A stretch of DNA of 34,538 nt from Thermoanaerobaculum sp. (GCA_021154885.1 JAJKHS010000094.1:1-34538), one strand, 5' to 3'. Positions 8,791 to 19,038 are shown, counted from the first letter of the stretch. The notes: a model not told the origin generated them from the sequence alone. Program-made: numbers and translations.

Positions 8791-9345
8791 CTTCGAACAC
8801 CTCGCTCGCTTTGAGGCCGGTCAGGAAGCGCTCGGTGTCTTGGCGGTCGAACTTCGGGTCCCGCGCCTCGATCACCAGGAAGTAGCGGTCGCGCGAGGCG
8901 AGGGCGAAGCGCGGCACGTTGAACACCGGGTGATAGGGGTGCGGCAGGCCGTTGAGCGCGAACATGCCGAGCACGGCGAAGAGCGCCGCCGCCAGGATCG
9001 TGCACTCGAAGGTCGGCACGATGAACGCCGGCCAGCTATGGAAAGGCCGGCCGCCGATGTTCATCGGGTAGGCGATCGTCGCCGCCCAGAACTGGAGGCC
9101 GTAGCCGCCGAGGGCGCCCAGGATGCCGCCGGTGAGGACGATGGCCGGCAGCTTCGAGCGGTGGTGGCCCAGCGCCTCGGACAGCTCCTCGATGGGGTAG
9201 GGTGTGTAGGCGTCCACCCGCTTGAAGCCGGCGTCGTGAATCTGGTGCGCCGCCGCGATCAGGTCATCCGCCGAGTTGAACTCGGCCATCAGCCCATGGA
9301 TCAGCGGCTGACTATGAGGGTGAGATGGGGGGTGCGCCTGCGCGC

Positions 9346-9349
<4 letters not shown>
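8780..9349 (-). CDS. actD: Alternative complex III subunit ActD (DUF3341)
   Basis: A 189-residue protein. The N-terminal soluble part has the ActD signature [28 protein letters not shown]. It is followed by two membrane spans (about 73-93 and 118-138) and a C-terminal ferredoxin-like segment ending [21 protein letters not shown]. ActD carries no cofactor and packs against ActC and the Fe-S/cytochrome side of the complex. It overlaps actC by 4 nt (ATGA). Confidence 0.92.
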
Positions 9350-10720
<1,371 letters not shown>

Positions 10721-10734
<14 letters not shown>

Positions 10735-13700
10735 GCTCAGCTCCTTGTTCTAGCCCTGCGAGCGCCGGGTTGGGATTGCGCAGCTTCGCCAGGTAGGTGG
10801 TGCGCGGCCGGGTGTTCAGCTCTTCGAGCAGGCCGTAGTTGAGCGGCTCGGCTTTCAGCTTCGTCACCTCCCACGCCGGGTCGTTGACGTCGCCGAAGAC
10901 GATGGCCTGTGTCGGGCACGCCTGCTGGCAGGCCGTCTTCAACCAGTTGGCGGGGATGGGCCGCCCCTCGACCTTGGACTCGATCTTCGCCTCCTCGATG
11001 CGCTGCACGCAGTAGGTGCACTTCTCCATCACGCCGCGCATGCGCACCGTCACGTCGGGGTTCTCCAGCAGGGCGAGCACCGGCGTCGTGCGGTCGCTGT
11101 AGCGCAGGAAGTTGAACCGCCGTACCTTGTAGGGACAGTTGTTCGAGCAGTAGCGGGTGCCGACGCAGCGGTTGTAGACCATGTCGTTCAGCCCCTCGTC
11201 GCTGTGCACGGTCGCCGCCACCGGGCAGACGATCTCGCAGGGGGCGTTCTCGCAGTGCATGCAGGGCACCGGCTGGTGGTGGATCGTGGGCTCGTCGATG
11301 TCGCCGGAGAAGTAGCGGTCGATGCGCAGCCAGTGCATGGCGCGGTGCTTGAGCACCTGCTCCTTGCCCACCACCGGGACGTTGTTCTCCGCCTGGCAGG
11401 CCACGACGCAGGAGCTGCAGCCGGTGCAGACGCCGAGGTCGATGGACATTCCCCAGGCGTGCCCCGGATAAGGGTACTTGGGGTAGAGGGTCTCGTCCGC
11501 GGCCGGCTTCTCCCGCGCCTCCTGGATGAAATTCGGGTTCTTGCGGAATTGATCGAGGGTGCCGTGGCGGATCACCTCGCGGCGCTCGGCCTCCTCGCTC
11601 GCCAGCTTCATCTCATCCCAGCCCGGCTCGAGCAGGTGATGGTTCTGGGTGCTGGCGAGCGGATAGCGACCCCCCAGGCTCCGCAGCTCGACCCCCGGGA
11701 TTGACCACTGCGTCTGGGAGGTGCGCAACGGGTAGGCGTTGAAGCCCGCCCCCGTGGCCTTGCCAGCGTTCTGCCGGCCATAGCCCAGGTGGAGCAGGGC
11801 GGTATCGTCCGCCAGGCCGGGCTGGATCCATACCGCCGCCCGGATCTTGCGGCCGGAGGCGTTGACCTCCGCCATCTCCTCCATCTCCAGCTTCAGCCGC
11901 TGGGCAGTCTTCGGCGACAACATCAGGGCGTTGTCCCAGGTCAGCTTGGAGATCGGCTTGGGCAGCTCCTGGAGCCAGGCGTTGCTGGCGAACCGGCCGT
12001 CGTAAATCGTGGGATCGGGCCGGAAGAGCAGCGTGACACCTGGGGCCGCCGCCGCGATCTCACCCGCTGCCTGCTGCACCGCGGCGCCCTGGATGACGGC
12101 CGACACCGGCGGTGCCTGGGTGTTGGGGACGAGCCCGGTATGGAGGACCCGCCGGAACGCCGCTTCAAAAGCGGCTGTCCCGGCACCCGTGGCCGTGGCC
12201 GCAACCGGCTGCGTCATCGTGCCCGGCAGGGTGCCGAAGCCGAGCGCGGTGGTGACGCCTCCGGGATCGGTCGTCTTGTCCAGGTTGCCGCCGGCGTTGA
12301 GGCGGGTGGACCAGTACCCGCGCACCAGGTCGTAGCTCGTGGCGTCCGGCTGGTCGGAGAGCGCCGCCAGCACCTCGATGGCCGTCCTGCCGCCGTAGAG
12401 TGGCTCGATCAGCGGCTGGAGGATGGAGACCGTGCCGTCGAAGGCGCGGGCGTCGCCCCAGCTCTCGAGCTCGTGGGCGGCGTTCAGGTGCCACCGGCAG
12501 TAGCCGGAGGTCTCGTCCTCGAAGAGGCCGTGATGGATCGCCACCCGCACCTTTTTCAACCCTGCGGCGAACGGCAGGTCGGCCGGCGCGGAGTAGACCG
12601 GGTTGACGCCGTCGAGCATCAGCAGCACGTCCACCCGGCCGGCGTTCATGTCGTTCACCAATTCGGCGAGCGACTGCACGGGATCGACCGGGTCCACCGC
12701 CACCGGCTCGGTGTAGACGACCGTCCTGCCGGCATTGCCCAGCGCCTGGTTGATGGCATGGACGAGGACCTGCACGGCCGGCGAGCCGTACTCGTCGGCC
12801 ACCACCAGCGAGGCGCCCGGGTTGGCCTTGAGGTCGGTGGCCACCGCCTGCAACCACTTTTCGGCTTTAGGGTCGGCGAGTGTAGCGCCGGTTCCGCCTG
12901 CGGCGCCCACGGCCTGCGCCAGGGCAAGCGCGAAGGCCTCCAACTGCGGCGGCGAGAGCTGGAGCCGGTGGTCGGCGATCGAGCCGGTGGGCGTCGGGAA
13001 GCTCTCCACGGCGTAGAGGCGGTTCATCTCCGCATGGTCCCTGCGCACCCGCCGGCCGTCCGTGAAGTCGCGGGCATAGCGCACGGCGCCCGGACCCTCG
13101 GCGAGCATGTCGGAGCCCAGCGTCACCACCACCTTCGCCCGGGTGAAGTCGTAGCGCGCCGCGAGCGGCCGGCCGAAGGCGCGCACCGCGGCGGCGTGGG
13201 CGTTGCCGGCGGCCGGCTCCCAGCGATGCCAGCGGGCCTTCGGATACTTCTGCAGCAGGCCCTGGATCTGCGCCGCGAGGGTCGGCGAGGTGACGGTGCC
13301 GGTGAGCAGGCGCAGGCCGTCGCCGCCCAGGGCCTGGAGGGCGCGCAGGGCGCCGTTCGCCTCGCTGACGAAGCCGCCCCAGGTGGCGGGGCGTCCCGAC
13401 TGGAGGACGGTCTGCGAGCGCTCGGGATCGTAGAGGGTGAGCACCGCCGCCTGGGCGAAGACGTCCGTCGCTCCCAGGCTCGCCGGATGGTCCGGGTTGC
13501 CCTCGATCTTCGTCGGCCGTCCCTGGTGGCTCTCGGCGAGCACGCCCAGGCCCAAGCCGCTCACGGTGAGGGCGGTGGCGAAGAACAGCGGCCTGCCCGG
13601 CACGAGCTGCTCCGGCTGCTTGACGTAGGGGACGATCACCTCGGTCGGCTGGCGGGTGCAGGCGGTCAGCCCGGCGAGGGCCAGCGAGGCGCTCGCGAGC

Positions 13701-13909
13701 TGCAGGAAGCCCCGCCGCGACACGCCGTCCGTCCACTCCGAAGCGTGACGGGGGAACTCGCGATGCAGCATCTCCTGGAACCCGGGCGCCGCTGCCAGCT
13801 CATCCAGGCTGCGCCAGAACTCCGGCCCCTTCTTCGTCCGCAGCCGCTCCCGCACCGCCTCGAGGTCGACGGACGGCTCGGCGCCGCATTTTCCTTGGTG
13901 GTTGTCCAT
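10721..13909 (-). CDS. actB: Alternative complex III subunit ActB, fused molybdopterin-like and Fe-S protein
   Basis: A 1062-residue periplasmic protein. A Tat motif SRRGFLQ (R65, R66) precedes a hydrophobic stretch ending LTAC, so C84 is a possible lipid-modified cysteine. The middle (about 90-780) resembles molybdopterin oxidoreductases but is known in ACIII to lack the cofactor. The C-terminal ferredoxin domain (about 815-1010) has 15 cysteines in four groups: 828/831/834/838, 883/886/891/895, 915/921/925 and 964/967/994/998. This count fits three [4Fe-4S] clusters and one [3Fe-4S] cluster, as in characterised ActB. It relays electrons from the quinol site toward the hemes. It starts 22 nt after actA. 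Confidence 0.96.
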
Positions 13910-13931
13910 CAGGTTCGCTCGCTCCTGGTCT

Positions 13932-14588
13932 TCAGCGGTGGCAGGTGGAGCAGCTCGTCAGGGATCTGACGTTGTATTCCTTGACCAGCCGCGCCTGGAG
14001 AGCCCGCGCCTGCCGCGGGTCCGCCGGCGGCTGCCAGTCGAGGTTGAACACCTCTTCACGTGGCCGTACGTTCTGAGCGGGGTCGCGGTGGCAGCTCAGG
14101 CACCACTCCATCTGCAGCGAGGCGTGCTGGAAGGTGAGCTGCATCTGGTTCACCGGCCCATGGCAGGTGACGCAGCCCATCCCCTTGGCGATGTGTACGG
14201 AGTGATTGAAGTAGACGAAGTCCGGCAGGTCGTTAAGCCGGGTCCACTGGAGCGGGACGTTGTCGCGGTAGCTGGCCCGGACCGGCTCCAGCAGCTCGGC
14301 GTTCGTCCAGATCTGGCGGTGGCAGTTCATGCACGTCTCCGTCGGCGGGATGCCGGCGAAGGCGGAGCGCTCGACCGAGGTATGGCAGTAGCGGCAGTCG
14401 ATCCCGAGGCCCGCCACGTGGTGCTGATGGCTGAACGGCACCGGCTGCTTCTTGACCACCCCCTGGCCCGTCACGTACGAGGAGCGCAGCAGGGTCGAGT
14501 AAACCCAGGCGAAGAACGCCAGGAAGAAGATCGAGCCGAAGATGCTGACCTTGGCGATCGTGTTCGTGCTGCGGTGGAAGATCTGCAT
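13932..14588 (-). CDS. actA: Alternative complex III subunit ActA, pentaheme cytochrome c
   Basis: The first gene of the operon encodes 218 residues. An uncleaved N-terminal span (about 11-33) anchors it. Five CXXCH motifs are present: CRYCH 65-69, CMNCH 86-90, CVTCH 139-143, CLSCH 163-167 and CSTCH 213-217, the last one residue from the C terminus. Extra histidines (HQHH, HSVHIAKG) are likely distal ligands. The heme chain carries electrons from the ActB Fe-S clusters outward. A Shine-Dalgarno-like GGGAGG lies about 8 nt before the ATG. Confidence 0.96.
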   Translation of the reverse strand: MQIFHRSTNTIAKVSIFGSIFFLAFFAWVYSTLLRSSYVTGQGVVKKQPVPFSHQHHVAGLGIDCRYCHTSVERSAFAGIPPTETCMNCHRQIWTNAELLEPVRASYRDNVPLQWTRLNDLPDFVYFNHSVHIAKGMGCVTCHGPVNQMQLTFQHASLQMEWCLSCHRDPAQNVRPREEVFNLDWQPPADPRQARALQARLVKEYNVRSLTSCSTCHR

Positions 14589-14621
14589 GGGAACCGCCCT
14601 CCCCTAGCCTCCCAGCAAGCG

Positions 14622-14650
14622 AACATATCCGAGCGGAGCCCGCTGTTCAA
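14622..14650 (-). promoter_or_regulatory. Candidate sigma70-type promoter for the act-cox operon
   Basis: On the minus strand TTGAAC (14650-14645) is followed after exactly 17 nt by TATGTT (14627-14622). This would start transcription near 14615, about 27 nt before the actA ATG. It is the only good -35/-10 pair I see in this leader. A sequence match only. Confidence 0.45.
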
Positions 14651-14656
14651 GGGACT

Positions 14657-14674
14657 TTGTGAAAGTCGTCACAA
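14657..14674. promoter_or_regulatory. CRP/FNR-family operator upstream of actA
   Basis: The sequence TTGTGA-AAGTCG-TCACAA is a perfect palindrome and matches the CRP consensus TGTGA-N6-TCACA exactly. Its centre (14665.5) lies about 15 nt upstream of the predicted -35 box, or about 50 nt upstream of the predicted start site. A CRP/FNR-type regulator responding to carbon, redox or NO would be a sensible control of a respiratory operon. The regulator itself is not in the window. Confidence 0.5.
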
Positions 14675-15036
14675 GCGACACTCTACTCCAAGCCCGCGAA
14701 GGGGTGCAAGATGAGTGCCCCTGTTTCAGCCGATGGAAGGTCACCCTCTTGGGCGTTCCGGCCTCCTGGCGCGTAGACCAGATATGAGCGGAAGGTTCGC
14801 ACGCCGGAACGAACCTCAGGGTCGGACGGTAGATCTTACAGCCCAAGGGTGATTTCGAGGTGTCATATTTTGTCAGTGGGGCCGGCAGCGAAGACGGCAG
14901 CCGTCGTTCCTCGCAACAGCGTTCGCAGACGAGTTGGCCCGCTTATTGCTAGGAACGAATGGCGTACACGGTAGGGGCTGATTCGAGCCTTAGCGCACAA
15001 CGGGCGTAGCCGCTACCATCCAAAGGAGATACAGCC
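14675..15036. other. Intergenic region between the act operon and the peptide/TPR operon
   Basis: About 360 nt without a convincing gene. It holds an inverted repeat, AGGTTCG (14793-14799) and CGAACCT (14810-14816) separated by 10 nt, which could be an operator or a small hairpin. A strong ribosome-binding site (AAAGGAGA at 15023-15030) serves the next gene. I see no clear promoter for that gene, although one must lie here. Codon use of the short frames here does not look like a real gene. Confidence 0.4.
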
Positions 15037-15354
15037 ATGCGCTCCGCCTTCCGTCGCGCCACGATCGCCGCTCTTATCGCCGCGTTTCTGGCTCCCGGGT
15101 TGATCCACGCCCGCCCCTTCGACCGCTCCGCGGGGAAGGTCAACGCCGCGAGCGAGGTCTCTCGCGGCGGAGTGTCTTTCAGTGCGGTATGGAATTTGCT
15201 TGCAAAACTTTGGTCCGGGAGTGGTGGTGCTAGCCTAGCCGGTTCGCTGAGTGTGTTGTCTGACGTGATGTCTCCACCACCACCGCCGTCGACGGCGACC
15301 ACGCCGCCGCCCCCGGATGGCGACAACGGGAATCATCTCGATCCGAACGGCTAG
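15037..15354 (+). CDS. Small secreted Pro-rich protein, possible signal-peptide precursor
   Basis: A 105-residue protein with a basic N terminus and hydrophobic stretch (MRSAFRRATIAALIAAFLAPGLIHA) that reads as a Sec signal peptide cleaved near residue 25. The middle is Ser/Gly/Ala-rich, then a Pro-rich run (SPPPPPSTATTPPPP) leads to a short acidic/polar end, DGDNGNHLDPNG. No cysteine is present. AAAGGAGA 6 nt before the ATG is an excellent ribosome-binding site. The stop is 53 nt before the TPR gene on the same strand, so the two are probably cotranscribed. I recognise no domain. The shape fits an exported pro-peptide, but a structural or surface role is equally possible. Confidence 0.7.
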   Translation: MRSAFRRATIAALIAAFLAPGLIHARPFDRSAGKVNAASEVSRGGVSFSAVWNLLAKLWSGSGGASLAGSLSVLSDVMSPPPPPSTATTPPPPDGDNGNHLDPNG

Positions 15355-15407
15355 GCAGAGCAGGCAGCGATGAGACAGAATTGACTTCAAGCCCGAGAGG
15401 ACGATTC

Positions 15408-16565
15408 ATGGTCGATTCTTTAAACGCTCTGGCGAGATCCCGAGCCGAAGCCCGCGAGCTCTGGAGCGAGCTTGAGCCTTATCGTTTTGAGGATCAGTAT
15501 TATCTGATCCGCACCCATCAGCGCTTTCTGGCCTGGGGGTTCTGTGAGCTCCTCTGTCAGGAGAGCCTGCGCTTGGCGGCTGTCGACGCCGGGCGGGCCG
15601 TGGAGCGGGCGGAGCTCGCGGTGCTCATCTCGGACCTCATGAAGGACGACGAGCCGGTCACCGATCGCCGGCTCTATCAACTCCGCGGTTACGCCTGGGC
15701 GCACGACGGCAACGCCCGCCGCGTGCTCGGGGACCTGCGGGGCGCCGACGAGTCGTTCGCCATCGCCGAGGCCTGGTGGGAGGCGGGAGAGGCGGAACTC
15801 GGCGACTGCCTCGGCTACGAGCCGGTGATCCTCGAGCTCAAGGCCTCGCTGCGCATCGCCCAGCGGCGCTTCCCGGAGGCCTTCGCACTGCTCGATCGCA
15901 TCTATGCGATTCACACCCAAAGCGACCGCCCGGAGCACCGGGACGCGCACCTCGCCGGCCGGGCTCTGGTGACCAAGGCCTTGGCGCTGGCGGAGATGAA
16001 CGAGCCCGAGAAGGCGATCGAGCTGCTCGAGCAGGCCGAGGGGATGGTGGATATGAAGCGCGACCCGCGCCTCGTCCTCTGCCTGCGGCACAACCTCCTC
16101 TCGGACCTGACGACCGTCGAGCGCTATGCCGACGCCGAGTCCCGGCTTCCGGGCGCCGAGATCCTCTGCCGCGAGCTGGACAACCCCCTCGACCTGATCC
16201 GCCTGCGCTGGACGGAGGGGCGGATCGCCGCCGGCCTGGGCCACACGAACGAGGCGATCGAGCTCCTCCGCGAGTTGCGGCAGGAGTTCGTCGAGCGCAA
16301 GATGGCCTTCGACGCCGCCCTGGTCACCCTCGAGCTGACGGAGTTGTACGCCCGCAAGGGCTGCACCGAAGAGGTCAAGGCGTTGTCGCTGGAGATGGCG
16401 GGCATCTTCCAGGCCCAGGACGTACCCCGGGAGGCCCTGGCCGCCCTGCTCTTTTTCCAGCGGGCCGCCCAGCGCGAGAGGGCTACCGCCAAGCTCGCCC
16501 GCGAGATCGCGACCTTCCTGCAGCAGCTCCGTGCCAATCCCGAGCTGCGCTTCGAACGGCGGTAG
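15408..16565 (+). CDS. Cytosolic TPR-repeat protein
   Basis: A 385-residue all-helical protein with no signal peptide or membrane span. Tetratricopeptide-like units are visible, for example YAWAHDGNARRVLGDLRGADESFAIAEAWW (about 105-135), AHLAGRALVTKALALAEMNEPEKAIELLEQAE (about 180-215) and a repeat near RIAAGLGHTNEAIELLRELRQEF (about 275-300). The N-terminal helical part (to ~95) has no helix-turn-helix. I recall related acidobacterial proteins with an XRE HTH fused in front of the same repeat region, which would make this a stand-alone sensor or adaptor. The ATG at 15408 has GAGAGG 7 nt upstream; a TTG at 15381 is possible but less likely. The length is close to that of Rap proteins. Confidence 0.75.
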   Translation: MVDSLNALARSRAEARELWSELEPYRFEDQYYLIRTHQRFLAWGFCELLCQESLRLAAVDAGRAVERAELAVLISDLMKDDEPVTDRRLYQLRGYAWAHDGNARRVLGDLRGADESFAIAEAWWEAGEAELGDCLGYEPVILELKASLRIAQRRFPEAFALLDRIYAIHTQSDRPEHRDAHLAGRALVTKALALAEMNEPEKAIELLEQAEGMVDMKRDPRLVLCLRHNLLSDLTTVERYADAESRLPGAEILCRELDNPLDLIRLRWTEGRIAAGLGHTNEAIELLRELRQEFVERKMAFDAALVTLELTELYARKGCTEEVKALSLEMAGIFQAQDVPREALAALLFFQRAAQRERATAKLAREIATFLQQLRANPELRFERR

Positions 16566-16660
16566 AGCCCTCCTCTCCCCCCTTCCCTCCTCTCCGCAGA
16601 GAGAGTCGGGAAGAGGCATATTGAAAAACCTCTAGCCTTTCTCCCACCCAACCTGTAGAA

Positions 16661-16682
16661 TCCTGCCACTTTCTGGGCAGGA
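16661..16682 (+). promoter_or_regulatory. Hairpin covering the dipeptidase ribosome-binding site
   Basis: TCCTGCC (16661-16667) pairs perfectly with GGCAGGA (16676-16682) around an 8-nt loop. The second arm contains the only Shine-Dalgarno-like AGGA, 5 nt before the GTG start at 16688. Folding would hide the ribosome-binding site, suggesting translational control, or it may simply be a chance stem in GC-rich DNA. Confidence 0.35.
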
Positions 16683-16687
16683 CGAAT

Positions 16688-17809
16688 GTGAATCGCAGGG
16701 AATTTTTACGCGCGGGCTTGCTCGCCGGGACCGGAGTCCTCGCCGGTCCGATGATCAACCGGGGACGCTACGATCTCTTCGCCGACGGACGGAGCGAGCA
16801 CTCCTCTCGCACCGTCGAGCTGGTCGGGCGGTCGATGGTCATCGACATGCTCGGCCTGCTGACCCTCGACTGGTCCAGGCTGTACGCCTGGCAGCGCGAT
16901 CCGAGCCTCTTCGGCGGCTCCGACCTCCAGAAGCTCCGGGCCTCCGGCGTGCGGGTGTTCCACCCCGCGGTGGATCCCGACGATCCGAACCCGTACCAGG
17001 CGGCCCTCGGCTGGATGGAGGGGTGGAACCGCCTCCTGGACCGGCGCGCCGACTCCTTCCTGCGCATCGCCAGCGCCCGCGACCTGGAGCAGGTCCGCAA
17101 GGAAGGCAGGCTGGGGATCGTGGTGGGCTTCCAGAGCTCCGATCATTTTCGGTCGGTGGACGACGTGGCGCGCTTCTACGCCCTGGGGCAGCGGGTTTCG
17201 CAGCTCACCTACAACTCCCGCGACCGCCTCGGCTGCGGCTGCTTCGAGGAGCGGGACACGGGGCTCACGGAATTCGGCGCCCAGGTGGTCGCGGCCATGA
17301 ACCGGGCAGGCATGGCGGTGGACGTCTCCCACTGCTCCGAGCGCACCAGCCTGGACGCCATCGCCCTCTCCGCCCGGCCGGTGCTCGTCACCCACTCCAA
17401 CTGCCGCGCCCTGGTGGCCCACCCGCGCTGCAAGTCGGACGCGGTGCTGCGGGCCCTGGCCGCCCGTGGCGGCGTGATGGGCATCACCGCCGTGGCCGCC
17501 TTCGTCAGTCCCCGGCGGACGGCGACAGTGGAGGATCTGCTCAACCACTTCGACCACGTCGCCCGCACAGTGGGCGTCGAGCACGTGGGAATCGGCAGCG
17601 ACGTGGATCTCGACGCCGCCGATCCCGCCACCGGCCAGCCCCTGGCCCGCTATGCCGTGCAGGGGCTCGCGCCCGCCCGCCGCGTCTTCGACCTCGCCGA
17701 GGGGCTGGTCCGCCGCGGCTACAGCGATCACGCCATCGAGCTGATCCTGGGCGGAAATTTTCAGCGGGTGCTGGGGGAGATCTGGGGGGCTGCCGAAGCA
17801 AAGACCTAA
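16688..17809 (+). CDS. Tat-exported membrane-dipeptidase-like protein (peptidase M19 family)
   Basis: A 373-residue protein starting with GTG. The N terminus MNRREFLRAGLLAGTGVLAG is a Tat-type signal. The body follows the renal-dipeptidase/M19 TIM-barrel fold: LGIVVGFQSSDHF (about 138-152), QLTYNSRDRLGCGC, MAVDVSHCSERTSLDAI, PVLVTHSNCRALVAHPRCKSD and VEHVGIGSDVDLD. M19 enzymes hydrolyse dipeptides with a two-zinc site. The usual first metal motif HxD (as in DGHNDLP) reads DMLGLLTLDW here, so that histidine is absent, while the histidines in THSN and VSHC remain. The enzyme may have altered metal content or substrate. It faces the aminotransferase gene convergently. Confidence 0.85.
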   Translation: MNRREFLRAGLLAGTGVLAGPMINRGRYDLFADGRSEHSSRTVELVGRSMVIDMLGLLTLDWSRLYAWQRDPSLFGGSDLQKLRASGVRVFHPAVDPDDPNPYQAALGWMEGWNRLLDRRADSFLRIASARDLEQVRKEGRLGIVVGFQSSDHFRSVDDVARFYALGQRVSQLTYNSRDRLGCGCFEERDTGLTEFGAQVVAAMNRAGMAVDVSHCSERTSLDAIALSARPVLVTHSNCRALVAHPRCKSDAVLRALAARGGVMGITAVAAFVSPRRTATVEDLLNHFDHVARTVGVEHVGIGSDVDLDAADPATGQPLARYAVQGLAPARRVFDLAEGLVRRGYSDHAIELILGGNFQRVLGEIWGAAEAKT

Positions 17810-17900
17810 GGGACAGCAGGGACAACAAGGACATCAGGGACGAGGAAGCCTCGGCGGCATCCTTCGTGTCCCTGAAGTCCCTGTTGTCCCTTGTGTCGCT
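17809..17900. terminator. Large imperfect inverted repeat of 9-bp units, likely bidirectional terminator
   Basis: AGGGACAGC-AGGGACAAC-AAGGACATC-AGGGACGAG (17809-17844) is mirrored by GTCCCTGAA-GTCCCTGTT-GTCCCTTGT-GTCGCT (17867-17900). Arms of about 35 nt pair with few mismatches and both show a 9-bp period. It fills the whole gap between two convergent genes, so bidirectional termination is the simplest role. The same unit occurs at 6357-6401 and 23253-23279. Confidence 0.6.
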
Positions 17901-17910
17901 TCGCGGTCTC

Positions 17911-19038
17911 CTACGCCATCACCCCCCTGAACGCCCCGAGGAACGCCTCCATCTGCGGCCGTGTGCCGATCGTCACCCGCAGGCACTCGGGCAGGGCGGC
18001 GAAGCGGCGGCCGACTTCGACCCCTCGCCCCTTGAGAGCCTCGATCACCGGGGCCACGTCCTTTTTCAGGTCGATCATCAGGAAGTTGGTCTCGGAGGGC
18101 AGGAGCTTGTAGCCCAGCCCGCCGACCGACGAGCGCAGCCAGTCCCGGGTCTCGCGGTTGAGCCGCCGGCTCTTCTCCAGGTGCCCGGTGTCCTGGAGGC
18201 TCGCCCGGGCGGCGACGACCACCAGGATGTTGAGGCTGTCCCAGGCCTGCTGGTCCCGCAGCCGCGCGAGCGTCTCGGGTTGAGCCACGGCGTAGCCCAG
18301 GCGCAGGCCGGCCATGCCGTGAATCTTGGAGAAGGTGCGGGCCACGATCAGGTTCGGGTGGTCGTGGACGAGGGGGATGACCGTCTCGTAGTCGCCGCTG
18401 TCCGCGTAGTGGTGATAGGCCTCGTCCACCAGCACGGTGGCGCCGGCCGGGGCCTGGGCGATGAGCTCGCGGACCTGCGCCTTCGGGGTGATGGTGGCCG
18501 TCGGGTTGTTGGGATTACAAACGTAGACGAGGCCGCCGCCGGCCGCGGCCTTCAGCAGGGCCGGCACGTCGTGGCGGTAGTCGGCGGTGAGAGGCACCTT
18601 CACCACCGGCGCGCCGCCCTTGCTGGCATAGCGGGCGAGGGCCTCGAAGGTCGGGTCCGCGGTCACCGCCGGCTTGCCGGGGCCGGTGAAGGCCGCGGCG
18701 GCGATCTTGAGGATCTCGCTCGAGCCGGCCCCGGCCAGGATGTGGTCGGTGCCCACGCCATGGAGCTTCGCCAGGTCCGCCACGAGGGCGTCCACGTGCT
18801 CGTCCGGATAGCGCCAGGCCAGCCGGAAGGCGTCGCGCATGGCGTCGAAGGCGGCGGGGGAGGGGCCGTACGGGTTCTCGTTGGAGCTCAGCCGCACCAC
18901 CTTGTCAACTGCGGGCGCGGTCGCCGCTGCGGCCGTCGCGGTTTTGAAATCGGGGAGCCGCAGAGCCGCGGCCGCCGCGCCGGTGCCGAGGATCTGAACG
19001 AACCCGCGCCGGGAAAGAGTCTTCGCCGTCATCGGCAT
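17911..19038 (-). CDS. Tat-exported histidinol-phosphate-aminotransferase-like enzyme (PLP fold type I)
   Basis: A 375-residue class I/II aminotransferase related to HisC. Motifs: SSNENPYGPSP (51-61), AGAGSSEIL (102-110), VCNPNNPT with N178, VDEAYHHY with D205 and Y208, and FSKIHGMAGLRLGYA with the PLP lysine K238 and R246. The N terminus KTLSRRGFVQILGTGAAAAALRL is a Tat signal, so the folded enzyme with its cofactor is probably exported. That is unusual for histidine biosynthesis and argues for another amine or amino-acid substrate. AAGGAGG lies about 7 nt before the ATG. No other his gene is nearby. Confidence 0.88.
   Translation of the reverse strand: MPMTAKTLSRRGFVQILGTGAAAAALRLPDFKTATAAAATAPAVDKVVRLSSNENPYGPSPAAFDAMRDAFRLAWRYPDEHVDALVADLAKLHGVGTDHILAGAGSSEILKIAAAAFTGPGKPAVTADPTFEALARYASKGGAPVVKVPLTADYRHDVPALLKAAAGGGLVYVCNPNNPTATITPKAQVRELIAQAPAGATVLVDEAYHHYADSGDYETVIPLVHDHPNLIVARTFSKIHGMAGLRLGYAVAQPETLARLRDQQAWDSLNILVVVAARASLQDTGHLEKSRRLNRETRDWLRSSVGGLGYKLLPSETNFLMIDLKKDVAPVIEALKGRGVEVGRRFAALPECLRVTIGTRPQMEAFLGAFRGVMA

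Noticed and set aside
11789-13969. 726-codon plus-strand open frame antisense to actB
   Set aside because: Same reason: a shadow of a gene whose motifs are all accounted for.
14604-14846. 80-codon minus-strand frame upstream of actA
   Set aside because: It crosses the predicted promoter and CRP-type site, has no ribosome-binding site and no recognisable features.
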